Source: SAR116 cluster bacterium
Lineage (GTDB): Bacteria; Pseudomonadota; Alphaproteobacteria; Puniceispirillales; Marisalimonadaceae
NCBI GenBank assembly: GCA_002691795.1
Contig: NZIY01000060.1
Coordinates: 5,336 to 13,285 of the forward strand
Length of the DNA stretch: 7,950 bases
Direction of reading: 5' to 3'
A model generated the notes under the pieces. The model was not told where the DNA came from. It did no database searches and worked only from the letters and a program-made list of their open reading frames with translations. The translations under genes and the position numbers were made by a program. This document shows, piece after piece, positions 1-6,344 of the stretch; the first letter of the stretch is position 1, and each line of letters opens with the position of its first letter.

Positions 1-593
1 TTTACATGACCCTGCTCAGAGCAATTTAGAAATCCATCAAATTCACGCTGATTTTCAATCAACTCACCTAACATTATTGAGTATACCTGTTCGTATTGTT
101 TCTTTAAATCCTTTATTAATTTTTCTAATTTAATGTGATCTTTTTCAATTATATAAAGTTCTTTAACTCCTAACTTAATTAGAGCAAAACAAACTGATTT
201 ACCCACACCACCACCTCCTAAAACAACTAGTTTGGAAGGCCTTTGATTAAAATTAAATTTATAAGTATTTAGAAAACCGATATAATCTGTATTATGTGAA
301 GTGATACTCTCATTGATTAAAAGAAGATTAGTTGATTTTACTAACTTTGTTTCTTCACTTAATTCAGTTGAATGTTCTACGGCCAATTCTTTAAATGGAT
401 AAGTAACATTGAGACCAAAAATATTTTTTTCTTTTATTTGGCTTAAAAAATTTTTGAAATTAAATTTTTTTTCTAAAGCCTTGTCAAAAAGTTCATATTT
501 AATTTCAAAATCAAATTCGTTTCCTAATTTTGTCATAAAATTAGGCATTTCAGATTTTGATATATTATTTCCTAACAAACCTAATTTAATCAT
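1..593 (-). CDS. AroE-like shikimate/quinate dehydrogenase family protein (partial, C-terminus off the left edge)
   Basis: The first 197 residues of an NAD(P)-dependent oxidoreductase of the shikimate dehydrogenase family, which normally reduces 3-dehydroshikimate in the cytoplasmic shikimate pathway. The substrate-domain landmarks are present: SKS at residues 12-14 (the Ser-x-Ser shikimate contact), NVTYPFKE at 62-69 with the catalytic Lys at 68, and NTDYIGF at 101-107 with the catalytic Asp at 103. A Rossmann glycine loop, LGGGGVGKS, follows at 125-133. The usual N-A/T-T-P-x-G-M motif is replaced by NCSEQGH at 190-196. The second Rossmann strand ends in acidic residues (IIEKD, 148-152) rather than the NADP-type N-R-T, which hints at NAD use. 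The family call is firm. Whether it is the housekeeping AroE or a paralogue is uncertain, so no symbol is given. It starts at an ATG 12 nt after the nrtS stop and is probably co-transcribed with nrtS. About 70-80 residues are missing. Confidence 0.8.
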   Translation of the reverse strand, partial: MIKLGLLGNNISKSEMPNFMTKLGNEFDFEIKYELFDKALEKKFNFKNFLSQIKEKNIFGLNVTYPFKELAVEHSTELSEETKLVKSTNLLLINESITSHNTDYIGFLNTYKFNFNQRPSKLVVLGGGGVGKSVCFALIKLGVKELYIIEKDHIKLEKLIKDLKKQYEQVYSIMLGELIENQREFDGFLNCSEQGHV

Positions 594-605
594 AAGTAAT
601 AATTA

Positions 606-833
606 TTATATTACGGATATGTTCTGTTCTTTTTTAATTGCCATTACAGATGAAAATGAAGAAACGCAATACGGAACACAAAAAGTAACAATTATTTTGA
701 TCCAATTGTTACCAGTCATCTCACCCTTAATGATATGATCTCCATGATTTATTCCTGCTAAAATAACACCAACAATTAAAGCAATTTTAAAAGCCCTAAA
801 TGCAACATCTTTTCTTACAAATAATTCTACCAT
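606..833 (-). CDS. nrtS: NrtS-like small nitrate/nitrite transporter
   Basis: A 75-residue membrane protein recognised as an NrtS-family member. These are small two-helix proteins, and a cyanobacterial pair has been described as a nitrate/nitrite transporter. Two hydrophobic segments are visible, about residues 14-30 and 44-65. The family's typical elements are present: VGVILAGINHGD (21-32) with an Asn-His-Gly-Asp at the end of helix 1, and VPYCVSSFSSV (53-63) in helix 2. The length is normal for the family. The ATG is preceded by GAGGA at 838-842, only 4 nt away, which supports this start. The gene leads a minus-strand pair with the AroE-like gene and is divergent from the 102-aa gene at 901. 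No nitrate or nitrite reductase gene is visible, so a nitrogen-assimilation role is inferred from the family alone. Confidence 0.8.
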   Translation of the reverse strand: MVELFVRKDVAFRAFKIALIVGVILAGINHGDHIIKGEMTGNNWIKIIVTFCVPYCVSSFSSVMAIKKEQNISVI

Positions 834-857
834 AATGTCCTCAAGTTATGTACCCTA

Positions 858-863
858 ACTATA
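858..863 (-). promoter_or_regulatory. possible -10 box for nrtS
   Basis: Read on the minus strand this hexamer is TATAGT, one mismatch from the TATAAT consensus. It lies about 25 nt upstream of the nrtS ATG, which would give a leader of roughly 18 nt. No good -35 box is seen at 16-18 nt spacing. The 67-nt gap at 834-900 must hold promoters for both divergent genes. In DNA this AT-rich, such matches arise often by chance. Confidence 0.3.
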
Positions 864-900
864 GATCAAAATATTTAAAAATAAAGTGTAAGGTAGTTGT

Positions 901-1209
901 ATGTTAGTAAAAATATTTGTTAGAACATTTTCAAGTAATGAAGACTGTGAACTTTTTGAGTCAATGCTAGAAACAAAATGGCCATCTCTACTTCAAACTG
1001 TTAAAGGTGTAAGATTTAGATCCTTGAAAAACCCAAATACGCCTAATGTAAGTGTAGTTATTTGGGAATTTCCAAACAATGAAATTATGAAAAATATTGA
1101 AAAACTTATTCAGGAAAATATTCAAAAGTATGTAAAAACACTAACACCCAAAACTATTGAATTCACTGGAGTGGTTACACAAGATCTTGGGGATTTGTCA
1201 TTTAATTAA
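901..1209 (+). CDS. hypothetical protein, possibly ABM/ferredoxin-like fold
   Basis: A 102-residue soluble protein that I do not recognise and the only plus-strand gene in the window. The predicted order is a strand at residues 1-10 (MLVKIFVRTF), a helix at about 13-33, paired strands at about 36-57 (KGVRFRSL, then VSVVIWEF), a helix at about 58-80 and a strand at about 85-93. This beta-alpha-beta-beta-alpha-beta pattern and size resemble small dimeric alpha/beta-barrel proteins such as antibiotic-biosynthesis-monooxygenase (ABM) domains. The resemblance is structural guesswork, and no catalytic residues are identifiable. There is no signal peptide or membrane segment. An AAGG lies about 9 nt before the ATG. 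The gene diverges from nrtS and converges on livF with only 4 nt between stop codons. Confidence 0.7.
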   Translation: MLVKIFVRTFSSNEDCELFESMLETKWPSLLQTVKGVRFRSLKNPNTPNVSVVIWEFPNNEIMKNIEKLIQENIQKYVKTLTPKTIEFTGVVTQDLGDLSFN

Positions 1210-1213
1210 AAAT

Positions 1214-1903
1214 TTAGACCGATAAATATTTCTTAATAATCTGATCAGTTAATAAAGAAGGTTTTCCATTCCAAGCGTTTTCTCCTCTGTCAAGAATATA
1301 TAACTTGTCTGCAAATTGTTTTATTTTATTCAAATATTTATCTACTAAAATTATTGAAACATCCTTTTTTTTAATTTCAGAAATGATTGTCCATATCTCA
1401 TCTCTTATATTTGGCGACAAACCTTCAGTTGCTTCATCCAAAATTAACAACTTTGGATTCGTCATAAGAGTTCTTGCAATTGCTAACATTTGCTGCTCAC
1501 CACCAGATAAAGAATTTGACATTTGAGTTAGCCTCTCAGATAACCTTGGGAAAATTTGTTTAATTTTCTCTAGATCCCAGTAACCCTTCCTAGAAGCAAC
1601 AATCAAGTTTTCTTCAACAGTTAGATTTGAAAAAATTCTTCTGCCTTCAGGAACTAAACCAATGCCTAATTTAGATATTTCATAACTTGGTAAATTTGAA
1701 ATTAAATTATTTTTAAAAAATATATTACCAGAAATTTTTTCTATTACCCCGCATACTGAATGTAGAGTAGTAGTTTTTCCCATTCCATTTCTACCAAGTA
1801 AAGCAACAATTTCTCCATCTTTTATTTCTATATCTACTTCTTCTAACACACGGGAATCACCATACCACGCACTTAGTTTGTCTATTTTAAGAATTATACT
1901 CAA
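1214..1903 (-). CDS. livF: Liv-type ABC transporter ATP-binding protein LivF
   Basis: The second of two cytoplasmic ATPases of a HAAT/Liv-family importer, coupling ATP hydrolysis to substrate uptake through LivH/LivM. It has 229 residues, slightly under the usual 230-240. Walker A is GRNGMGKT (37-44). The Q-loop region carries the LivF-typical VPEGRRIF (84-91). The signature is LSGGEQQML (132-140) and Walker B is LLILDEAT (152-159). The switch region reads ILVDKYL (185-191), where classical LivF has LVEQN; the D-K form is one I associate with the aromatic-acid-type subgroup. The start is TTG at 1901-1903, overlapping the livG TGA stop (1900-1902), with a GGGGATGGA stretch just upstream that can act as ribosome-binding site. 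No in-frame ATG occurs before Walker A, so TTG is the credible start. It is the last gene of the operon, and no clear terminator hairpin follows. Confidence 0.93.
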   Translation of the reverse strand: MSIILKIDKLSAWYGDSRVLEEVDIEIKDGEIVALLGRNGMGKTTTLHSVCGVIEKISGNIFFKNNLISNLPSYEISKLGIGLVPEGRRIFSNLTVEENLIVASRKGYWDLEKIKQIFPRLSERLTQMSNSLSGGEQQMLAIARTLMTNPKLLILDEATEGLSPNIRDEIWTIISEIKKKDVSIILVDKYLNKIKQFADKLYILDRGENAWNGKPSLLTDQIIKKYLSV

Positions 1904-2649
1904 TTTCCATCCCCAAGATAAACTTCTTGAACTTTGGCATTTGATTTTATTTCTATTTCATTTCCAGATGCAATTACGCTTCCATAATCTAACACTGATA
2001 TTCTATCAGCTAATGCAAATACTGATTCCATGTCATGTTCTATAAGTAAAATTGGAGCTTTAACTTTTAATTTTTTAAATAAATCAATCATCAATTGTGA
2101 TGATGTTTTATCTAATCCAGCCATTGGCTCATCAAAAAGAAATAACTTTGGCTTCATAGATAAAGCCAAACTTATCTCTAGTTTTCTTTTATCACCATGA
2201 CTTAAAGTACTTACTAGATTATTAGCCTTATTTTCTAAATCCACAATTTTAAGTAAATCATATGCTTCATCACTATAATCTTTATTTTTATAGATATTAT
2301 TTAATGGATTTAAATAACCTCCATCTCTACCCATAATGGATAACCTTAAATTATCTATAACTTTAAATGAATTTATAACAGAAGAAATTTGAAAACTTCT
2401 AGCAACACCCATTCTTGATCTTTGCTCAGCTGAATGATTGGAAATGTCAATTTCTTTAAGATAGATTTGACCACTATCTTGTTTTAAAAATCCTGATATT
2501 TGTCTAACTAATGTTGACTTACCAGAACCATTTGGGCCAATTAAGGCATGAATTTCATTTTTAAATAAATTTAAATTTAAATTATTGTTAGCTTTTAAAG
2601 CTCCAAATGATTTACTAAGTTTATTAATTTCAAGAACTGGTTTTTTCAT
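1900..2649 (-). CDS. livG: Liv-type ABC transporter ATP-binding protein LivG
   Basis: The first cytoplasmic ATPase of the importer, pairing with LivF. It has 249 residues, normal for the family. All catalytic elements are intact: Walker A GPNGSGKS (38-45), Q-loop Gln87 in ARSFQ, signature LSHGDKRKLE (149-158), Walker B KLFLFDEP (168-175) with catalytic Glu174, and the switch His205 in LLIEHDM. The LSHGD-type signature in place of LSGGQ is normal for the LivG group. The ATG lies inside the 3' end of livM, with a 20-nt overlap, and the TGA overlaps the livF start, so translation is probably coupled in both directions. The ligand is set by the binding protein, not by this subunit. Confidence 0.94.
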   Translation of the reverse strand: MKKPVLEINKLSKSFGALKANNNLNLNLFKNEIHALIGPNGSGKSTLVRQISGFLKQDSGQIYLKEIDISNHSAEQRSRMGVARSFQISSVINSFKVIDNLRLSIMGRDGGYLNPLNNIYKNKDYSDEAYDLLKIVDLENKANNLVSTLSHGDKRKLEISLALSMKPKLFLFDEPMAGLDKTSSQLMIDLFKKLKVKAPILLIEHDMESVFALADRISVLDYGSVIASGNEIEIKSNAKVQEVYLGDGN

Positions 2650-3622
2650 TATACTTATCTTTAATTAAAAAACTCATTATTCCTGCCTTTGCATAAAGCA
2701 CTTCTAAAAGAATTATAAAACCAAGCCAAAATTGCCAATTTTCTGTAATGCCACCAAGAAATTGTTCTAATATAATGTAAGAGAAAGCACCCAAAATTGG
2801 CCCATAAAGTCTAAACATTCCCCCTAAAATGACTAAAATCATAATTTCACCAGACATTTGCCAACTTAAAATTGTTGGACTTACAAATCTATTAAGGTCA
2901 GCATATAAAGAACCAGCCAAACCTGTTATTGCTCCAGATATTATAAATGAAATTAGTTTAACTTTTTTAGGGTTAATTCCAACTGACCTAACTCTATCCA
3001 CATTTTCTTTGCTAGCTTTTAATGAAATTCCTAATGGAGAATTTAAAATAAATTTTACAAATATTATTGTTACAATTAACCATACATAACAAATATAAAA
3101 AAAAGTAATAGGATCCATGGTATTAAGAAAAGGGATTTGGTTTCTAAGTGAAAGTGATAATCCATCTTCTCCACCATAAGTAGGCCAACTTATTGAAAAA
3201 TAATATAACATTTGAGCAAATGCTAATGTTATCATTATAAAATATACACCTGTTGTTCTTAATGAAAAATACCCAATAAAAAGAGCTAGTATAGATGATA
3301 AAATTAAGGTAAAAACCCAGATAAATAATAATTGATTGGTTCCTTCAAATTCAAAAAATAATATTCTGATAGGCTCGTAATTATTAAAATGAAAAGCTAA
3401 AATTCCTGTTACATACCCTCCTAAACCAAAAAAAGCAGCATGACCAAAAGAGACCATACCTCCATACCCTAATATTAAATTTAAACCAATACCTGCAATA
3501 GATAAAATCACAATCTTTGAAAATAATGTTGTTATATAAATATTATTTAAAAGAATTGAAAATAAAGGTACTAAAAATAAAAAAATTAGAATTATTAAAT
3601 TTAATTTCTTTTCCGACATCAT
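2630..3622 (-). CDS. livM: Liv-type ABC transporter permease LivM
   Basis: A 330-residue inner-membrane permease of the branched-chain-amino-acid (BPD_transp_2) family. It has about 8-10 hydrophobic segments, at roughly 8-28, 34-54, 60-80, 98-120, 124-144, 172-194, 222-240, 258-282 and 298-316. Conserved features are GIGLNLILGYGGMVSFGHAA (44-63), the RTTGVYFIMITLAFAQ block (122-137), the cytoplasmic ATPase-contact loop around LKASKENVDRVRSVGIN (201-217), and GGMFRLYGPILGA (267-279). The 5' end overlaps livH by 4 nt (ATGA), and a second ATG follows immediately, so the start may be 3622 or 3619. The 3' end overlaps livG by 20 nt. It forms the translocation pore together with LivH. Confidence 0.93.
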   Translation of the reverse strand: MMSEKKLNLIILIFLFLVPLFSILLNNIYITTLFSKIVILSIAGIGLNLILGYGGMVSFGHAAFFGLGGYVTGILAFHFNNYEPIRILFFEFEGTNQLLFIWVFTLILSSILALFIGYFSLRTTGVYFIMITLAFAQMLYYFSISWPTYGGEDGLSLSLRNQIPFLNTMDPITFFYICYVWLIVTIIFVKFILNSPLGISLKASKENVDRVRSVGINPKKVKLISFIISGAITGLAGSLYADLNRFVSPTILSWQMSGEIMILVILGGMFRLYGPILGAFSYIILEQFLGGITENWQFWLGFIILLEVLYAKAGIMSFLIKDKYNEKTSS

Positions 3623-4542
3623 GCTGATCTTTCGCCAAATAAACCTGATGGCCTAAAAATTAAAACGATTGCCATAAGTATATATATTGACATTGATGCT
3701 ATGGAAGAACCAATTAAATTTGCATCAGCGTTATCAAAAAATAATTTAAACAATTCAGGAAGTAAAAAACGCCCTAACGTATCTGTAACTCCTACTAACA
3801 AAGCGCCAACAAATGCACCTTTAATTGAACCAATTCCACCAATGATAATTACTACAAATGCTAATATCAAAACTGGTTCGCCCATACCAACCTCAACAGA
3901 TTGAATTGCACCTATCAATGCCCCAGATAAACCAGCTAATGCAGCTCCTAATGCAAATACAATTGTATAAAGAGTTTTAATATTAACTCCCAAAACAGAA
4001 ATCATTTCTCTATCGTTTTGACCTGCTTTTATTCTAATTCCTAATAAAGTTTTAGAAGTCAATATATATAAGAAAAATGCTATTAGAACCCCAATCGCAA
4101 TAATTAAAAGTCTGTATTTAGAATAAATAATTTCTAAGGGAAGAGAAATGCTATCATTAAGTTGAGATGGTATATTCAGATAAAGAGGATAAGCTCCAAA
4201 AAGCCATCTAATTCCCTCAGAAAAAATTAATATTAAAGCAAAAGTTGCCAGAACCTGATCTAAGTGGTCTTTTTTATATAACTTTCTAATTACTAAAATT
4301 TCAGTTATTACCCCTGCAAACATTGCAACAATAAAACTACTTATTAATCCAATAAAAAAAGATCCTGTAATCTCTGCAAAAAGAGCTGCTCCAAAAGCAC
4401 CAATCATGTAAAAGGAACCATGTGCGAGATTAATCAATCCCATAACTCCAAATACTAAAGTCAAACCAGCAGACATGAGAAACAACATTGTTCCAAATTG
4501 CAAACCGTTTAAAAGTTGTTCAATTAATAATTGAAATTCCAT
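3619..4542 (-). CDS. livH: Liv-type ABC transporter permease LivH
   Basis: A 307-residue inner-membrane permease and the partner of LivM. The N-terminal signature GLTLVFGVMGLINLAHGSFY (26-45) is diagnostic of LivH. Further hydrophobic segments lie at roughly 47-84, 98-118, 143-162, 190-215, 222-256 and 280-296. The cytoplasmic coupling loop is near GIRIKAGQNDREMISVLGVN (168-187), and the C-terminus ends in FRPSGLFGER, as is usual. No Shine-Dalgarno sequence is visible before the ATG. Instead a perfect hairpin (4551-4579) ends 8 nt upstream, so initiation may depend on that structure or be weak. The stop codon overlaps the livM start (ATGA). Confidence 0.94.
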   Translation of the reverse strand: MEFQLLIEQLLNGLQFGTMLFLMSAGLTLVFGVMGLINLAHGSFYMIGAFGAALFAEITGSFFIGLISSFIVAMFAGVITEILVIRKLYKKDHLDQVLATFALILIFSEGIRWLFGAYPLYLNIPSQLNDSISLPLEIIYSKYRLLIIAIGVLIAFFLYILTSKTLLGIRIKAGQNDREMISVLGVNIKTLYTIVFALGAALAGLSGALIGAIQSVEVGMGEPVLILAFVVIIIGGIGSIKGAFVGALLVGVTDTLGRFLLPELFKLFFDNADANLIGSSIASMSIYILMAIVLIFRPSGLFGERSA

Positions 4543-4550
4543 GCTATGAT

Positions 4551-4579
4551 AATAAGTGAGTTATTTAAACTCACTTATT
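4551..4579 (-). terminator. perfect 10-bp hairpin between binding-protein gene and livH
   Basis: AATAAGTGAG (4551-4560) and CTCACTTATT (4570-4579) are exact reverse complements separated by a 9-nt A/T loop. The structure begins 6 nt after the binding-protein stop and ends 8 nt before the livH ATG. No U-run follows it on the minus strand, so a strong intrinsic terminator is unlikely. Its position suits an RNA-stabilising or attenuating hairpin that leaves more transcript for the periplasmic binding protein than for the membrane subunits. Partial masking of the livH start is also possible. The inverted repeat is directly seen; the role is inferred. Confidence 0.6.
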
Positions 4580-4585
4580 TGTATT

Positions 4586-5728
4586 TCATTTTAAAGGACA
4601 ATCTTTAACATAAGCATTTGACCTACTCTTAAGACCCGTTGATATAATTTTATTTGTTAGAATTTTACCCTCTTTGATAACTTCTCTTACATAAATGTCT
4701 TGAATAGGATGCTGATTTGTATCAAATTTAAAAGAACCACGAGTACTTTCAAAATTTGCATTTTTCAATGCGTTTCTAAATTTATCTTGGTTTTTAACAT
4801 CTGCTGTATTTAAAGCCGAAATTAACAATTTACCAGTATCATACCCTTGAGATGCATATAATGAAGGCAATCGTCCATATTCTTTTTGAAAGTCTTGGAC
4901 AAATTTCTTGTTAGCTTTGTTGTCAAGATCTTTTGACCATTGGGAAGTGTTTTTAACACCTAGGGCTGCATCACCAACAGCTTTTAAAATACCTTGATCA
5001 AATGAAAAAGCTGGTCCAATAACTGGAATATTTATACCTGATTGAGATAACTGTTTCATAAATGAAATACCCATACCACCAGGTAAAAAGAAGTATATAC
5101 TATCGGCTTTAGATGATCTAATTTGAGCAATTTCTGCTGCATAATCTTTTTGACCAAGTTTCGTATATAATTCTTTCTCAATTTTACCCTTAAAAAATCT
5201 TTTATATCCTGTTAACGCATCCTTACCTGCTGGATAATTAGGGGCAAGTATAAATGAGTTTTTATATCCTGCTGTATTTCCATATCCACCCGCTGCTTCA
5301 TGCAAATTATCATTTTGCCAAGCAACGTTGAAATAATTTTTATGACAACCTTTACCTGCTAATTTTGATGGTCCTGCGTTTGGAGACAAATAGAATTTTC
5401 CTTGTTTAACAGCTGCTGGCACTACAGCCATGGCTAAATTTGACCAAATAATTCCTGTTAGAACATCAACTTTATCTGATTGAATCATCTTATCAGCAAT
5501 TTGAACCGCAATATCTGGTTTTCTTTGATCGTCCTTTATTATTACTTCAAAATGTTTATCACCTTTAACTGCTAGTAAAAAGCCATCTCTCACGTCAATT
5601 CCAAGACCTGAACCTCCTCCAGATAACGTGGTAATCATACCTACTTTTATTTTTTTATGCCCATTAGCAAAACCAGGGTTTATAAATAAACCGAGTATTG
5701 CAATTAAACTTATAATATATTTCATCAT
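4586..5728 (-). CDS. livK: periplasmic substrate-binding protein of Liv/HAAT-type ABC transporter
   Basis: A 380-residue type-1 periplasmic binding protein that delivers ligand to LivH/LivM. Residues 1-21 form a Sec signal peptide (MMK, hydrophobic core, cleavage likely after PGFA), giving a mature protein of about 359 residues that starts NGHKKIKVGM. Family features are KVGMITTLSGGG (28-39), SPNAGPSKLAGKGC (115-128), WQND (137-140), APNYPAGKDALTGYKR (162-177) and YASQGYDTGKLL (291-302). The APNYPAGKDALTG block and two cysteines (128 and 377) resemble the Nba-like aromatic-acid-binding subgroup more than classical Leu/Ile/Val proteins, so the ligand is uncertain and the symbol denotes position in the operon. 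The frame extends upstream to a TTG at 5803. The start at 5728 is preferred because AGAGGA lies 6 nt upstream and the signal peptide begins here. A second ATG follows at 5725. Confidence 0.9.
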   Translation of the reverse strand: MMKYIISLIAILGLFINPGFANGHKKIKVGMITTLSGGGSGLGIDVRDGFLLAVKGDKHFEVIIKDDQRKPDIAVQIADKMIQSDKVDVLTGIIWSNLAMAVVPAAVKQGKFYLSPNAGPSKLAGKGCHKNYFNVAWQNDNLHEAAGGYGNTAGYKNSFILAPNYPAGKDALTGYKRFFKGKIEKELYTKLGQKDYAAEIAQIRSSKADSIYFFLPGGMGISFMKQLSQSGINIPVIGPAFSFDQGILKAVGDAALGVKNTSQWSKDLDNKANKKFVQDFQKEYGRLPSLYASQGYDTGKLLISALNTADVKNQDKFRNALKNANFESTRGSFKFDTNQHPIQDIYVREVIKEGKILTNKIISTGLKSRSNAYVKDCPLK

Positions 5729-5734
5729 TATTTT

Positions 5735-5740
5735 TCCTCT
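5735..5740 (-). promoter_or_regulatory. Shine-Dalgarno site deciding the binding-protein start
   Basis: The minus-strand sequence AGAGGA lies 6 nt before the tandem ATG-ATG at 5728/5725. It is the clearest ribosome-binding site in the operon and supports the signal-peptide start over the longer TTG-initiated frame from 5803. Confidence 0.75.
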
Positions 5741-5799
5741 TAAAACTTCTTCTAACTTAACTAAAAAAAACTTTAAAATCAAAATATTAGTTTTCTTGA

Positions 5800-5979
5800 T
5801 CAAAAATCTACATCCATACCATTTATAGAATAAGTTTTACCATTAAACCCTTTATCCATTTTTTCAATATCAGTCATTTTTTCGGAATCAACTCTTTTAA
5901 AAGGATTTTTTTTCATTTGCTCTAAACGTCTCTTGTTTTTAAATTTTCCGAAAAGTTTATATTTAATTTTGTTAAGCAT
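5800..5979 (-). CDS. small basic hypothetical protein (59 aa)
   Basis: A 59-residue ORF that I do not recognise. It starts MLNKIKYKLFGKFKNKRRLE and ends NGMDVDF. The N-terminal half is rich in Lys/Arg (residues 4-29) and the C-terminal half is mixed and more acidic. There is no membrane segment, signal peptide or cysteine. The ATG at 5977-5979 overlaps the end of the DUF393 gene by 8 nt, the same compact arrangement as its neighbours, and it fills a gap of about 240 nt that would be unusually long in this genome. These facts favour a real gene translationally coupled to the DUF393 gene. The binding-protein gene starts 71 nt downstream. The function is unknown. Confidence 0.6.
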   Translation of the reverse strand: MLNKIKYKLFGKFKNKRRLEQMKKNPFKRVDSEKMTDIEKMDKGFNGKTYSINGMDVDF

Positions 5980-6340
5980 TATTCTTACTAACTTTACAAT
6001 GTTCTAAATTATTAAATCTATAATGAGCAAATTTATTATAAATTATAGATAATAAACTTTTAATTATTGGTAAAGATGCAATTAATGCTAGGTATTTCCA
6101 GTAAGAAAGATTTTTCCAAATTAAAATGAAGGCATCAATTCCTATATATTTAATATTATCAGCATCAAATGCATGCAAGTATAAAAGTGCATCAGATTGT
6201 TTAACATTAAATTGTTTTAAATCTTTAGGGTTATTAGCAATATCTAACCATTCAAATATTTTACTATTTGCAATTTTTTTGTAATAACTAATCTCTTTAT
6301 TACATAATCCACACTTGCCATCATAAAGAACTTTTATCAT
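5972..6340 (-). CDS. DCC/DUF393 family thiol-disulfide oxidoreductase-like protein
   Basis: A 122-residue member of the DUF393 (DCC) family, named after its N-terminal Asp and Cys-x-x-Cys. YDGKCGLCNKEI (6-17) carries the dithiol at Cys10/Cys13, as in thioredoxin-like folds. A D-A-F motif at 69-71, a hydrophobic stretch at about 82-100 and a C-terminal NKFAHYRFNNLEHC (102-115) match the family's usual layout and length. A redox role is predicted for the family, but substrates are not established. It starts 4 nt after the coq7 stop and is overlapped by the 59-aa ORF, so it is operonic with quinone biosynthesis. A link to membrane or quinone redox chemistry is conjecture from this adjacency. Confidence 0.88.
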   Translation of the reverse strand: MIKVLYDGKCGLCNKEISYYKKIANSKIFEWLDIANNPKDLKQFNVKQSDALLYLHAFDADNIKYIGIDAFILIWKNLSYWKYLALIASLPIIKSLLSIIYNKFAHYRFNNLEHCKVSKNNA

Positions 6341-6344
6341 ATTA

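Noticed and set aside
409..738. Plus-strand 109-aa open frame
   Set aside because: It lies antisense to the AroE-like gene and nrtS, both of which have clear family motifs. Its composition (F, K, N, S, I-rich) is typical of an AT-rich shadow frame.
834..900. Riboswitch or structured RNA leader upstream of nrtS or the 102-aa gene
   Set aside because: The gap is only 67 nt and shared by two divergent promoters. I saw no conserved stem pattern or known riboswitch core.
1204..1260. Terminator between the convergent 102-aa gene and livF
   Set aside because: I looked for an inverted repeat followed by a T-run on either strand and found only A/T-rich sequence without a convincing stem.
2829..3089. 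Plus-strand 86-aa open frame inside livM
   Set aside because: It is a shadow of the well-supported livM coding sequence. The smaller plus-strand frames inside livF (1305-1526) and livH (3701-3904) were rejected on the same grounds.
5729..5803. 25-residue N-terminal extension of the binding protein from a TTG start
   Set aside because: The extension would place charged residues before the signal peptide. A strong AGAGGA site and the signal sequence both point to the ATG at 5728.
5628..5828. Plus-strand 66-aa open frame across the binding-protein start
   Set aside because: It is antisense to the signal-peptide region and the leader. It has no ribosome-binding site or recognisable motif.
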